Below are positions 5,470-10,099 of a stretch of DNA of 10,099 bases, piece after piece; the stretch's first letter is position 1; each line of letters starts with the position of its first letter. Source of the stretch: a bacterium (GTDB lineage Bacteria > 4484-113 > JALSIF01). The notes beneath the pieces were generated by a model. The model searched no databases. It saw only the letters and a list, made by a program, of their open reading frames with translations, and was not told the DNA's origin. The translations under genes were made by a program, and so were the position numbers. The stretch covers positions 1 through 10,099 of the forward strand of contig JALSIF010000288.1 in assembly GCA_026981635.1 (NCBI GenBank), written 5' to 3'.

Positions 5470-6825
5470 CTAGTCTTCCTTTTCCGCTTTCTTATCTAGG
5501 TTGCCTGCCTCTTTCTCCGCCTCTTCAGCTCCAGCCAGCTCCGGTGGAGGCCCGATGCGCAGGACCGGCATAACCCGGCTGCGTCTGGCCGGCTTAGCGG
5601 TCTTTAGGGCCTTATCAGCCTTGGGAGACTCTTTAACTTCGGGTTCAGCCTTGGACCGTTTGGCGGTATCCCCGCCGACACCGGTCTTCATCTCCTCAAT
5701 CACCACCGCCGGCCCAATGGCCAGACCCCTCGCTGGTGGCGCTTTTACCTTGCCCCCCGCCGGTGCAGCTGGTGAAGCACCGCCTGCCAGCTGGGGAGGT
5801 GAAACCTTTTTAACTGGTGCCCCTTGCTCGTGGGATACCCCTGTGCCCAGCTCGGGCCTGGGTCCCACTGCCGGCCTGGGGCCGCTGGGCGAGGGGGAAG
5901 TCCCACCCCTGCCCTTCCCCAGCTCTTCGGCCCTCCTGGGGGGGGCGACCCCGGGCAGTCCACCTGGGCTGGGGGATGGCTTGCTCTCCCCCTCCTCACC
6001 CCGCTTCTTCACCTTAATCTCCAAGGGAGGCTTGAGCTGCAGGGGCGGCTCCTTGTAGTCTGGCGGGACCTCGGTATTGCCGGGAAGGTCCAGGGCTACA
6101 AAGATGGTCCCCACCCCGGTGTCATACTTGACCACCTCGGTGCGGCCGTTTATATCGGCCAGCCAGAGGTACTGGGTAACCATCCCCACCTGGTAGCTGA
6201 GCTTCCTCGCCTGCCATGCCCGGTCGCCGGAGACCACTACCTCCTCCCCCACCGGGTTCCAGTAGGTCATCAGCACCCCCCGGTCCCCGGTGTGGTAGAG
6301 GGGCAGGTAGTAGCGCACATCGGGCCTGGGCTCGGCCAGGGGAAGCAGAAACATCACCTGCTCATAGTCGTAGACCGGTCCGCTCTTGGGGTAGGCGTAG
6401 CGCTTAACCCGGTCTCCCCGCCGCCGGGTGACCACGATGCGATTGGGAAGGTAGTCCACGATCCAGTAGGTGGTTTCCCCCGCCGCCACGATCTTTCGGG
6501 TGGTGCGCAGGGGGACTAACTGCTCGGGGTCAAACACCACCACCGACGACTCACTCAGGTTGGGCCCCTGGGCCATGTAGCGCAGCTCCCACATTCCCGC
6601 CCCGTACTCGGGGGAAGCCTTAACCACCTTGTAGTAGGCGGTGCCGATGCGCTTGCCGGTGGTGTCCTTGATGGCGTAGGAGAGCTCGGTGCCCGGCTTC
6701 CACTGGAAGGGACGAAAGGTGGGCAGCGAGAGCCGTACCACCCGCTGGGCGCTGGCCGGAAGGGCCAGGAGCAGCATCCCGACCACCAGGAGTACAAATA
6801 GTCCAATCCATCTAGCTCTCACCAT
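5470..6825 (-). CDS. Secreted protein, DUF3108-like domain plus Pro/Ala/Lys-rich tail
   Basis: The 451-residue product starts with a classical signal peptide: basic MVRARW, a hydrophobic core, then LALPASA with likely SPase I cleavage after A26. Residues 27 to about 275 look beta-rich, with segments such as GTELSYAIKDTTGKRIGTAY, FDPEQLVPLRTTRK and YLWLADINGRTEVVKY. These resemble DUF3108-type envelope proteins, a weak match made by eye. Residues 276-451 are low complexity, rich in Pro, Gly, Ala, Lys and Glu, ending in a charged AEEAEKEAGNLDKKAEKED, so probably disordered. I see no cysteine anywhere, no lipobox and no second membrane segment, so the mature protein is presumably exported or wall-associated. 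The function is unknown. The gene converges on the FixX-like gene with a 21-nt gap and diverges from the pseudouridine synthase. Confidence 0.8.
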   Translation of the reverse strand: MVRARWIGLFVLLVVGMLLLALPASAQRVVRLSLPTFRPFQWKPGTELSYAIKDTTGKRIGTAYYKVVKASPEYGAGMWELRYMAQGPNLSESSVVVFDPEQLVPLRTTRKIVAAGETTYWIVDYLPNRIVVTRRRGDRVKRYAYPKSGPVYDYEQVMFLLPLAEPRPDVRYYLPLYHTGDRGVLMTYWNPVGEEVVVSGDRAWQARKLSYQVGMVTQYLWLADINGRTEVVKYDTGVGTIFVALDLPGNTEVPPDYKEPPLQLKPPLEIKVKKRGEEGESKPSPSPGGLPGVAPPRRAEELGKGRGGTSPSPSGPRPAVGPRPELGTGVSHEQGAPVKKVSPPQLAGGASPAAPAGGKVKAPPARGLAIGPAVVIEEMKTGVGGDTAKRSKAEPEVKESPKADKALKTAKPARRSRVMPVLRIGPPPELAGAEEAEKEAGNLDKKAEKED

Positions 6826-6844
6826 GGCAGCATCCGCCCCCGAA

Positions 6845-6873
6845 ACGATATCAGGCCTTGTCCATTAGACCAA
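6845..6873 (-). promoter_or_regulatory. Extended -10 promoter for the secreted-protein gene
   Basis: Reading the minus strand, TTGGTC (6873-6868) is followed by a 17-base spacer and then TATCGT (6850-6845). A TG sits one base upstream of the hexamer, making an extended -10. Transcription would start near 6838, giving a leader of about 13 nt before ATG 6825. Confidence 0.45.
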
Positions 6874-6909
6874 GCTCTGCCCGGTTGGTTCTCTCCCTTT
6901 TGGCTGGTC

Positions 6910-6915
6910 TATCCT
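6910..6915 (+). promoter_or_regulatory. -10 box (TATCCT) for a leaderless pseudouridine synthase transcript
   Basis: TATCCT is followed by six bases and then GTG 6922, the same spacing as at the FixX-like gene. A possible -35, TTGGTT, lies at 6885-6890 with a long 19-base spacer. There is no Shine-Dalgarno before GTG 6922. Confidence 0.5.
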
Positions 6916-6921
6916 AGCCTG

Positions 6922-7671
6922 GTGGGCAAGGTAGAGAGCCGGCGAGCCATGCGCATAAACCGCGCCCTGGCCTTCCTGGGGGCGGGATCAAGGCGCAGGG
7001 TGGAGGAGCTTATCCGCCAGGGCAGGGTCAGGGTAAACCGGCAGGTGGTAGAGGACCTCTCCCTGCGGGTGGACCCGTGGGAGGACCTGATTGAAGTTGA
7101 CGGCAGAAGGCTTTCCCCCCCTCCCCTGCTCTACTTTGCTTACCACAAGCCGGCCGGCATCATCTCAACCCTGCGAGATGAGCGGGGAAGAAAGAGCCTT
7201 GCCCCCATTGCCGCCGCCATGGGCGGGGGCGTCTTTCCGGTGGGCCGCCTTGACCGGGAGAGCGAGGGGCTGATCGTCTTTACCAACGACGGCGAGTTCG
7301 CCCACCGCCTCCTCCACCCCAGCTTTGGCTTTACCCGGGAATACCTGGTATGGGTGAGGGGCCGCCCCGCAAAGGGGGAGCTTTCCCGCCTCACCCAAGG
7401 GGTGGAGATCGGCGAACCGAGGAGGGCCCGGGCACTCGCGGTTGAGGTGCTGGAGCAAGGAGGGAGAGAGACCAAGCTCAGGGTGGTGGTGGCCGAGGGA
7501 AGAAAGCGGCTGGTGAGGAGGATGTTTCAGGTGGTGGGCCACCCGGTGATGCGCCTGCTCAGGGTCCGCCACGGCCCCATCCGGCTGGGAGGGCTGGAAG
7601 CGGGAAGTTTTCGGCCGCTTAGCGAAGGGGAGGTCTCCGCCGTGTTGGGAGGGGATCAAGATAGACGCTAG
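6922..7671 (+). CDS. RsuA/RluB-family rRNA pseudouridine synthase
   Basis: The family isomerises a specific rRNA uridine to pseudouridine; the close RluB type acts on 23S rRNA and RsuA on 16S. The protein has 249 residues. An N-terminal S4 RNA-binding domain covers about 10-60 (INRALAFLGAGSRRRVEELI, then GRVRVN). The catalytic domain follows: YHKPAGIISTLRDERGR, the catalytic D111 in VGRLDRESEGLIVFTNDGE, TREYLVWVRG, and EGRKRLVRRMFQVVGHPV. The REYLV form and overall length lean towards RluB (23S), but the target site cannot be settled here. The start is uncertain. GTG 6922 fits the leaderless -10 spacing, whereas ATG 6949 (residue 10, MRINRALAF) fits the usual family N-terminus. The gene stands just upstream of the rimP-nusA operon but is separated from it by a promoter and an attenuator. 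Confidence 0.88.
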   Translation: MGKVESRRAMRINRALAFLGAGSRRRVEELIRQGRVRVNRQVVEDLSLRVDPWEDLIEVDGRRLSPPPLLYFAYHKPAGIISTLRDERGRKSLAPIAAAMGGGVFPVGRLDRESEGLIVFTNDGEFAHRLLHPSFGFTREYLVWVRGRPAKGELSRLTQGVEIGEPRRARALAVEVLEQGGRETKLRVVVAEGRKRLVRRMFQVVGHPVMRLLRVRHGPIRLGGLEAGSFRPLSEGEVSAVLGGDQDRR

Positions 7672-7686
7672 CGGCCCCCAAGTTGG

Positions 7687-7692
7687 TAAAAT
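7687..7692 (+). promoter_or_regulatory. -10 box (TAAAAT) of the rimP-nusA operon promoter
   Basis: TAAAAT differs from the consensus at one base and lies in the first AT-rich patch after the preceding gene. Transcription would begin near 7700, exactly where the base-paired leader begins. No good -35 hexamer is visible. Confidence 0.45.
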
Positions 7693-7700
7693 ATGTAGCT

Positions 7701-7734
7701 AGGTGAAGGCAACTCGGCGGGGCGAGTGCCACCT
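7701..7734 (+). promoter_or_regulatory. Candidate antiterminator stem of the rimP-nusA leader
   Basis: AGGT (7701-7704), GGCA (7708-7711) and CTCG (7713-7716) can pair in order with ACCT (7731-7734), TGCC (7727-7730) and CGAG (7723-7726) around the loop GCGGGG, leaving bulges GAA and A. The 3' side of this 12-pair stem covers nearly the whole 5' arm of the terminator that follows (7728-7733), so the two structures exclude each other. A shorter form, ACTCG/CGAGT (7712-7716 with 7723-7727), is compatible with the terminator. This is what a transcription attenuator looks like. The controlling factor is not evident from the sequence; feedback by an operon product such as NusA is a reasonable guess. 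Confidence 0.55.
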
Positions 7735-7754
7735 TGCGGGGTGGCTTTTTTATT
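7728..7754 (+). terminator. Intrinsic terminator inside the rimP leader (attenuator)
   Basis: GCCACC (7728-7733), a six-base loop and GGTGGC (7740-7745) form a perfect GC-rich stem followed at once by TTTTTTATT. It lies 24 bases before the rimP start and downstream of that operon's own -10 box, so it acts as a leader terminator. It could also stop read-through from the upstream gene. Confidence 0.75.
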
Positions 7755-7777
7755 CCCGCCGGGGTAGTGAGAAGGAG

Positions 7778-8299
7778 ATGGAACTTACGCCAACACAGCT
7801 GGAAGAGCGGCTGGACCGCTTCCTCCACCAGCGCGGCTATGAGCTGGTTGCGCTGGAGGTTGTCCACATGCGCGGCGGGACCCTCTTCCGGCTGTTCATT
7901 GACCGGCTGGACGAGGAGCGGGTGACCATTGGCGACTGCACCAAGCTGAGCCCTCCCCTCCGCCTGGAGCTGGAGGCACTGGGGGTCTACGACGAGAAGA
8001 GTTCCCTTGAGGTTTCCTCCCCCGGCATTGAACGGGTGCTGACCAAGACCCACCACTTTGAGCGCTTCGTGGGCCACCGCGTCAGGGTTACCTTGCTGGA
8101 CGACGGCCTGCGCAAGACCATTGTTGGGGTGCTGCAGGGGGCCGATGAGGAGCAGATCTGGCTGGGTCTTGACGCCAGGACTTCAGCTCAACTCAAGAGC
8201 ATCTCCCTGCCCGATCCCCAGATTGAGCCCGGTGCCTTGCGTCAGGTCTCCATCCCCCGCGACCAGGTGCTCCGCTGCCAGCTGGTCGCGGAGTGGTAA
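7778..8299 (+). CDS. rimP: RimP, 30S ribosomal subunit maturation factor
   Basis: RimP binds the small subunit late in assembly and helps form the head and central pseudoknot region. From ATG 7778 it has 173 residues, a little longer than the usual 150-160. The N-terminal domain shows GYELVALEVVHMRGGTLFRL, then FIDRLDEERVTIGDCTKLS and the hallmark LEVSSPGIERVL (77-88). The C-terminal SH3-like barrel covers about 95-173 (FVGHRVRVTL, TIVGVLQGADEEQIWLGL). The frame is open back to GTG 7703, but that start would translate through the leader terminator and add residues unlike RimP. ATG 7778 is preceded directly by GAAGGAG, an unusually close placement. The gene opens the rimP-nusA-ylxR-infB operon; its TAA overlaps the nusA Shine-Dalgarno. 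Confidence 0.93.
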   Translation: MELTPTQLEERLDRFLHQRGYELVALEVVHMRGGTLFRLFIDRLDEERVTIGDCTKLSPPLRLELEALGVYDEKSSLEVSSPGIERVLTKTHHFERFVGHRVRVTLLDDGLRKTIVGVLQGADEEQIWLGLDARTSAQLKSISLPDPQIEPGALRQVSIPRDQVLRCQLVAEW

Positions 8300-8305
8300 G
8301 GAGGT
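8298..8305 (+). promoter_or_regulatory. Ribosome binding site of nusA
   Basis: AAGGAGGT overlaps the rimP stop codon. Its spacing of about eight bases favours ATG 8314 over the in-frame GTG 8308, which would sit too close. Confidence 0.75.
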
Positions 8306-8313
8306 AGGTGGCC

Positions 8314-9483
8314 ATGAAGCTGGATCCCGGAGTGGTTGAAGCCCTGGCCGAAATTGAGCGCGAGCGGGGGATTGAACAGGAGCGCCTGGTGGAGCTCCTC
8401 AAGGAGGCCTTCGTTGCCGCCTGGCGCAAGGAAAACGGCGAGGACAAGGAGATTCAGATTGAGATCAATCTTGCCGCCCGCCCCCCAGTGGTGGAGGGCT
8501 ACATAGAGAAGGAGGTAGTGGAGGAGGTAACTGACCCCTCCACCCAGGTGAGCCTGGCAGATGCGCGAGAGAAGGTGGGTGAGGAGGCCGAGGTGGGTGA
8601 CATCGTCCTGGTGGAGGTGGACCTGGAAGACTTCGGTCTGCTGGCGGTGGATTACTTCCGCCACCAGCTCCAGGAGCTGCTCAGGGAAGAGGAGCGGGGC
8701 CGGGTCTACGAGCAGTTCAAGGACCGTGTCTTTGAGGTCTTCAACGTAAAGGTCCTCTATCGCGACCGGGGCGATGTCTACGTGGAGGTAGAAGAGAAGT
8801 ACGAGGGGATCATCCCCCGCCGCGAGCAGATCCCCACCGAGCGCTACGACAACGGCACCCGCCTGAAGGCCCTGCTGATTGAAGTTCAGCCCAACCGCTC
8901 ACCCATGTTGGTCTTTTCCCGTGCCCACCCCAAGCTGATTGAAAAGCTCTTTGAGCACGAGGTGCCCGAGGTAGCGGAGGGAAACATTGAGATTGTGGCC
9001 ATCGCCCGCGACCCTGGCCATCGGGCCAAGGTGGCAGTCCGCTCCAAGATCCCCGAAATTGACCCGGTGGGAACCTGCATCGGCACCAAGGGCATCCGGG
9101 TTACGGCGGTCTCCAGCGAGATCGCCAACGAAAAGATAGACCTGATTGAGTGGAAGGACGATCCCTTTGAACTCATCGCCGAGTCCCTTAGCCCGGCCAA
9201 GGTCTATTCGGTGGAGATCTTTGAGGACACCAACCGGGCCGAGGTGATCGTCCCCGACGACCAGATCGCCATCGCCATCGGCCGCGGCTGGCGCAACGTG
9301 AAGCTTGCCTCCCGCATCACCGGCTATCACATTGAGGTCAAGTCCATGTCGGAAGCTGGCCTGACGCCAGAAGAGGAAGAGGAGGAGGGAGAGGGAGACG
9401 CAGATTCCGGCGAGCAGGCAGCGGAAGCCTCCGCCAGCGGAGAGGAGAGGGAAACTAGTGCCCAGGAGGTGGAGGGTGGCTAG
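8314..9483 (+). CDS. nusA: NusA, transcription elongation / termination / antitermination factor
   Basis: NusA binds RNA polymerase and nascent RNA and modulates pausing, termination and antitermination. It has 389 residues. Domains in order: RNAP-binding NTD (1 to about 130, with LVELLKEAFVAAWRKE); S1 domain (about 135-200, GDVYVEVEEKYEGIIPRREQ); KH1 (about 201-285, FSRAHPKLIEKLFEHEVPEV and the loop G257-T-K-G260 in IGTKGIRV); KH2 (about 290-345, LSPAKV and VPDDQIAIAIG). A Glu-rich tail (352-389) replaces the AR repeats of proteobacterial NusA. KH2 is odd: the usual IGK(G/E)GQN reads IGRGWRN, with Trp (nt 9289-9291) in the last GXXG position. ATG 8314 is set by the Shine-Dalgarno at 8298-8305. 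Confidence 0.96.
   Translation: MKLDPGVVEALAEIERERGIEQERLVELLKEAFVAAWRKENGEDKEIQIEINLAARPPVVEGYIEKEVVEEVTDPSTQVSLADAREKVGEEAEVGDIVLVEVDLEDFGLLAVDYFRHQLQELLREEERGRVYEQFKDRVFEVFNVKVLYRDRGDVYVEVEEKYEGIIPRREQIPTERYDNGTRLKALLIEVQPNRSPMLVFSRAHPKLIEKLFEHEVPEVAEGNIEIVAIARDPGHRAKVAVRSKIPEIDPVGTCIGTKGIRVTAVSSEIANEKIDLIEWKDDPFELIAESLSPAKVYSVEIFEDTNRAEVIVPDDQIAIAIGRGWRNVKLASRITGYHIEVKSMSEAGLTPEEEEEEGEGDADSGEQAAEASASGEERETSAQEVEGG
9464..9469 (+). promoter_or_regulatory. Ribosome binding site of ylxR, inside the nusA 3' end
   Basis: AGGAGG followed by six bases and GTG 9476. This placement selects GTG 9476 over the in-frame GTG at 9458, which lies upstream of the site. Confidence 0.7.
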
Positions 9484-9832
9484 CGCTCCCTGGGTTCCCA
9501 TCCGCACCTGTATCGGCTGCCGCCGCCGCCTGCCCAAGCCGCAGCTTATCGTGATCAAACTTAATGAGGGACGCTTTGAGGTCTACCCACCGGGCACCAA
9601 ACTGCCGGGGCGCAGTCTATATCTCTGTCCCCGGGCCGACTGTCTGGATAAGCTGAGGCGCCGCAAGAAGGTGGTTTTCAAAGCCCAGCCACCCGGCAGG
9701 TCTATAATCCCGCTCTCAAGCGAGGCGGGCAGGGAGCTGCTCGCCAAGCTGGCCCGGCTGATTGAGAGGCTCGGCCCGCCAGATGAGAACCGGCTGGCGG
9801 GGCCCGGTCAGGCCAGGCGGGGAGAAATGTAG
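9476..9832 (+). CDS. ylxR: YlxR family (DUF448) nucleic-acid-binding protein
   Basis: A small basic protein found between nusA and infB in many bacteria; described members bind RNA or nucleoid DNA, and the exact role is unsettled. From GTG 9476 it has 118 residues. The signature PIRTCIGCRRRLPKPQLI (8-25) carries C12 and C15; GRSLYLCPRADC (45-56) carries C51 and C56; the basic LRRRKKVVFKA (60-70) follows. The four cysteines could bind a metal in this protein, which is inference. The gene overlaps nusA by 8 nt and is followed four bases later by infB, so all are co-translated. The tail after residue 95 (ERLGPPDENRLAGPGQARRG) extends past the core domain. The L7Ae-like ylxQ gene that often follows ylxR is absent. 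Confidence 0.9.
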   Translation: MASAPWVPIRTCIGCRRRLPKPQLIVIKLNEGRFEVYPPGTKLPGRSLYLCPRADCLDKLRRRKKVVFKAQPPGRSIIPLSSEAGRELLAKLARLIERLGPPDENRLAGPGQARRGEM

Positions 9833-9836
9833 CCAT

Positions 9837-10099
9837 ATGCCTGCAAAACTGATCACACTGCTCAGGCGCTTCAAGGGATTGGGCGTAAGCTCAGTGGAGG
9901 AGCTCATTGAGCTGCTCGCCCAGCTGCGCGGCGTCAAACCCGACAGCATCTCCGCCATGGAGACGGTAAGCGACGACGAGGTCGCCGCCCTGGAGCAGCT
10001 GGTCAAGGGAAACGGCGCCGCTGCCGAGGTGAAAAAAAAGCCCCCCCAGCCCAAGCGAGTCCAGCCCGCCCGTCGCCTGAGAAGAAAGATAAGCGAGCT
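9837..10099 (+). CDS. infB: Translation initiation factor IF-2, N-terminal part (runs off window)
   Basis: An open frame starts at ATG 9837, four bases after the ylxR stop, and continues past the window end; 87 codons are visible. Residues 12-57 (FKGLGVSSVEELIELLAQL, then VSDDEVAALEQLV) resemble the small helical IF2_N module: a LGVSS-type start and a DDEV..L ending. A basic, Pro/Ala/Lys-rich linker begins at residue 60 (EVKKKPPQPKRVQPARRLRR), as expected before the GTPase domain. The assignment rests on this module and on position after nusA-ylxR; the GTPase motifs lie outside the window. The nearest Shine-Dalgarno-like sequence, GGGGAG at 9819-9824, is 12 bases from the start, rather far. 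Confidence 0.72.
   Translation, partial: MPAKLITLLRRFKGLGVSSVEELIELLAQLRGVKPDSISAMETVSDDEVAALEQLVKGNGAAAEVKKKPPQPKRVQPARRLRRKISE

Noticed and set aside
5824-6519. Long open frame (231 codons) on the plus strand opposite the secreted-protein gene
   Set aside because: The opposite strand has a signal peptide and a coherent folded domain; the plus-strand frame gives a Pro/Gly/His-rich product with no recognisable motif, as expected of an antisense shadow in GC-rich DNA.
6826-6880. tRNA-like segment on the minus strand (GGTCTAATGGAC resembles a Glu/Gln tRNA D-arm, with a possible 5-bp stem after it)
   Set aside because: The putative anticodon loop lacks U33, there is no T-arm with a GGTTC-type sequence, no acceptor stem pairs, and the segment is better explained as a promoter.
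8308-8313. GTG 8308 as the nusA start
   Set aside because: It lies only three bases from the Shine-Dalgarno at 8298-8305; ATG 8314 has normal spacing.
9370-9400. GA-rich tract near the nusA end as a possible repeat element
   Set aside because: It simply encodes the Glu-rich acidic tail of NusA and does not recur elsewhere in the window.
1-10099. CRISPR array, insertion sequence, toxin-antitoxin or defence island
   Set aside because: No spaced direct repeats, transposase motifs, terminal inverted repeats or paired small toxin genes were seen; every long stretch is accounted for by housekeeping genes.

Overview
The window is GC-rich (about 60% by eye) bacterial chromosome, almost fully coding, holding ordinary housekeeping genes. 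It reads as a free-living bacterium of the Terrabacteria type (Chloroflexota, Actinobacteriota or a relative). The reasons are a SUF operon of the SufS/SufU type with a Rieske protein inside it, a short TalC-type transaldolase, the rimP-nusA-ylxR-infB cluster, and several genes that look leaderless (a -10 box 6-7 nt before the start codon). The phylum is an inference and cannot be fixed from this window.

Layout. (1) Positions 1-2916, plus strand: the 3' part of a SUF iron-sulfur assembly operon, with the end of sufD, a small Rieske [2Fe-2S] protein, the cysteine desulfurase sufS and the scaffold or sulfur-acceptor protein sufU, tightly packed or overlapping. (2) 2930-3598, minus strand: a transaldolase, convergent with sufU. 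(3) 3599-3684: an intergenic stretch with two divergent -10 boxes. (4) 3685-4871, plus strand: a ribH-like lumazine synthase overlapping tsaB (tRNA t6A synthesis). (5) 4927-5448, plus strand: a FixX-type ferredoxin with a long N-terminal extension, behind its own TATAAT box. (6) 5470-6825, minus strand: a secreted, cysteine-free protein of DUF3108-like character with a Pro/Ala/Lys-rich tail. (7) 6826-6921: a divergent promoter region. (8) 6922-7671, plus strand: an RsuA/RluB-type pseudouridine synthase. (9) 7672-7777: a leader with a promoter and a terminator/antiterminator switch. (10) 7778-10099, plus strand: rimP, nusA, ylxR and the 5' end of infB, the conserved transcription-translation operon.

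How the genes work together. SufS takes sulfur from cysteine and passes it to SufU, from which it goes to the SufB/C/D scaffold (only SufD is visible); the Rieske protein and the FixX-like ferredoxin would be clients. RimP, NusA, YlxR and IF-2 link 30S maturation, transcription elongation and translation initiation. The leader before rimP probably controls the whole group by attenuation.

No mobile element, CRISPR array, tRNA, rRNA or clear new multi-gene system was seen. The most unusual signals are at nucleotide level: near-absence of the tetranucleotide TCGA across the whole window (2 copies found by eye), which visibly dictates codon choice; a repeated leaderless promoter arrangement; and the two-state leader in front of rimP-nusA. 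At protein level the points of note are the extended FixX-like ferredoxin and a NusA whose second KH domain has an altered GXXG loop.
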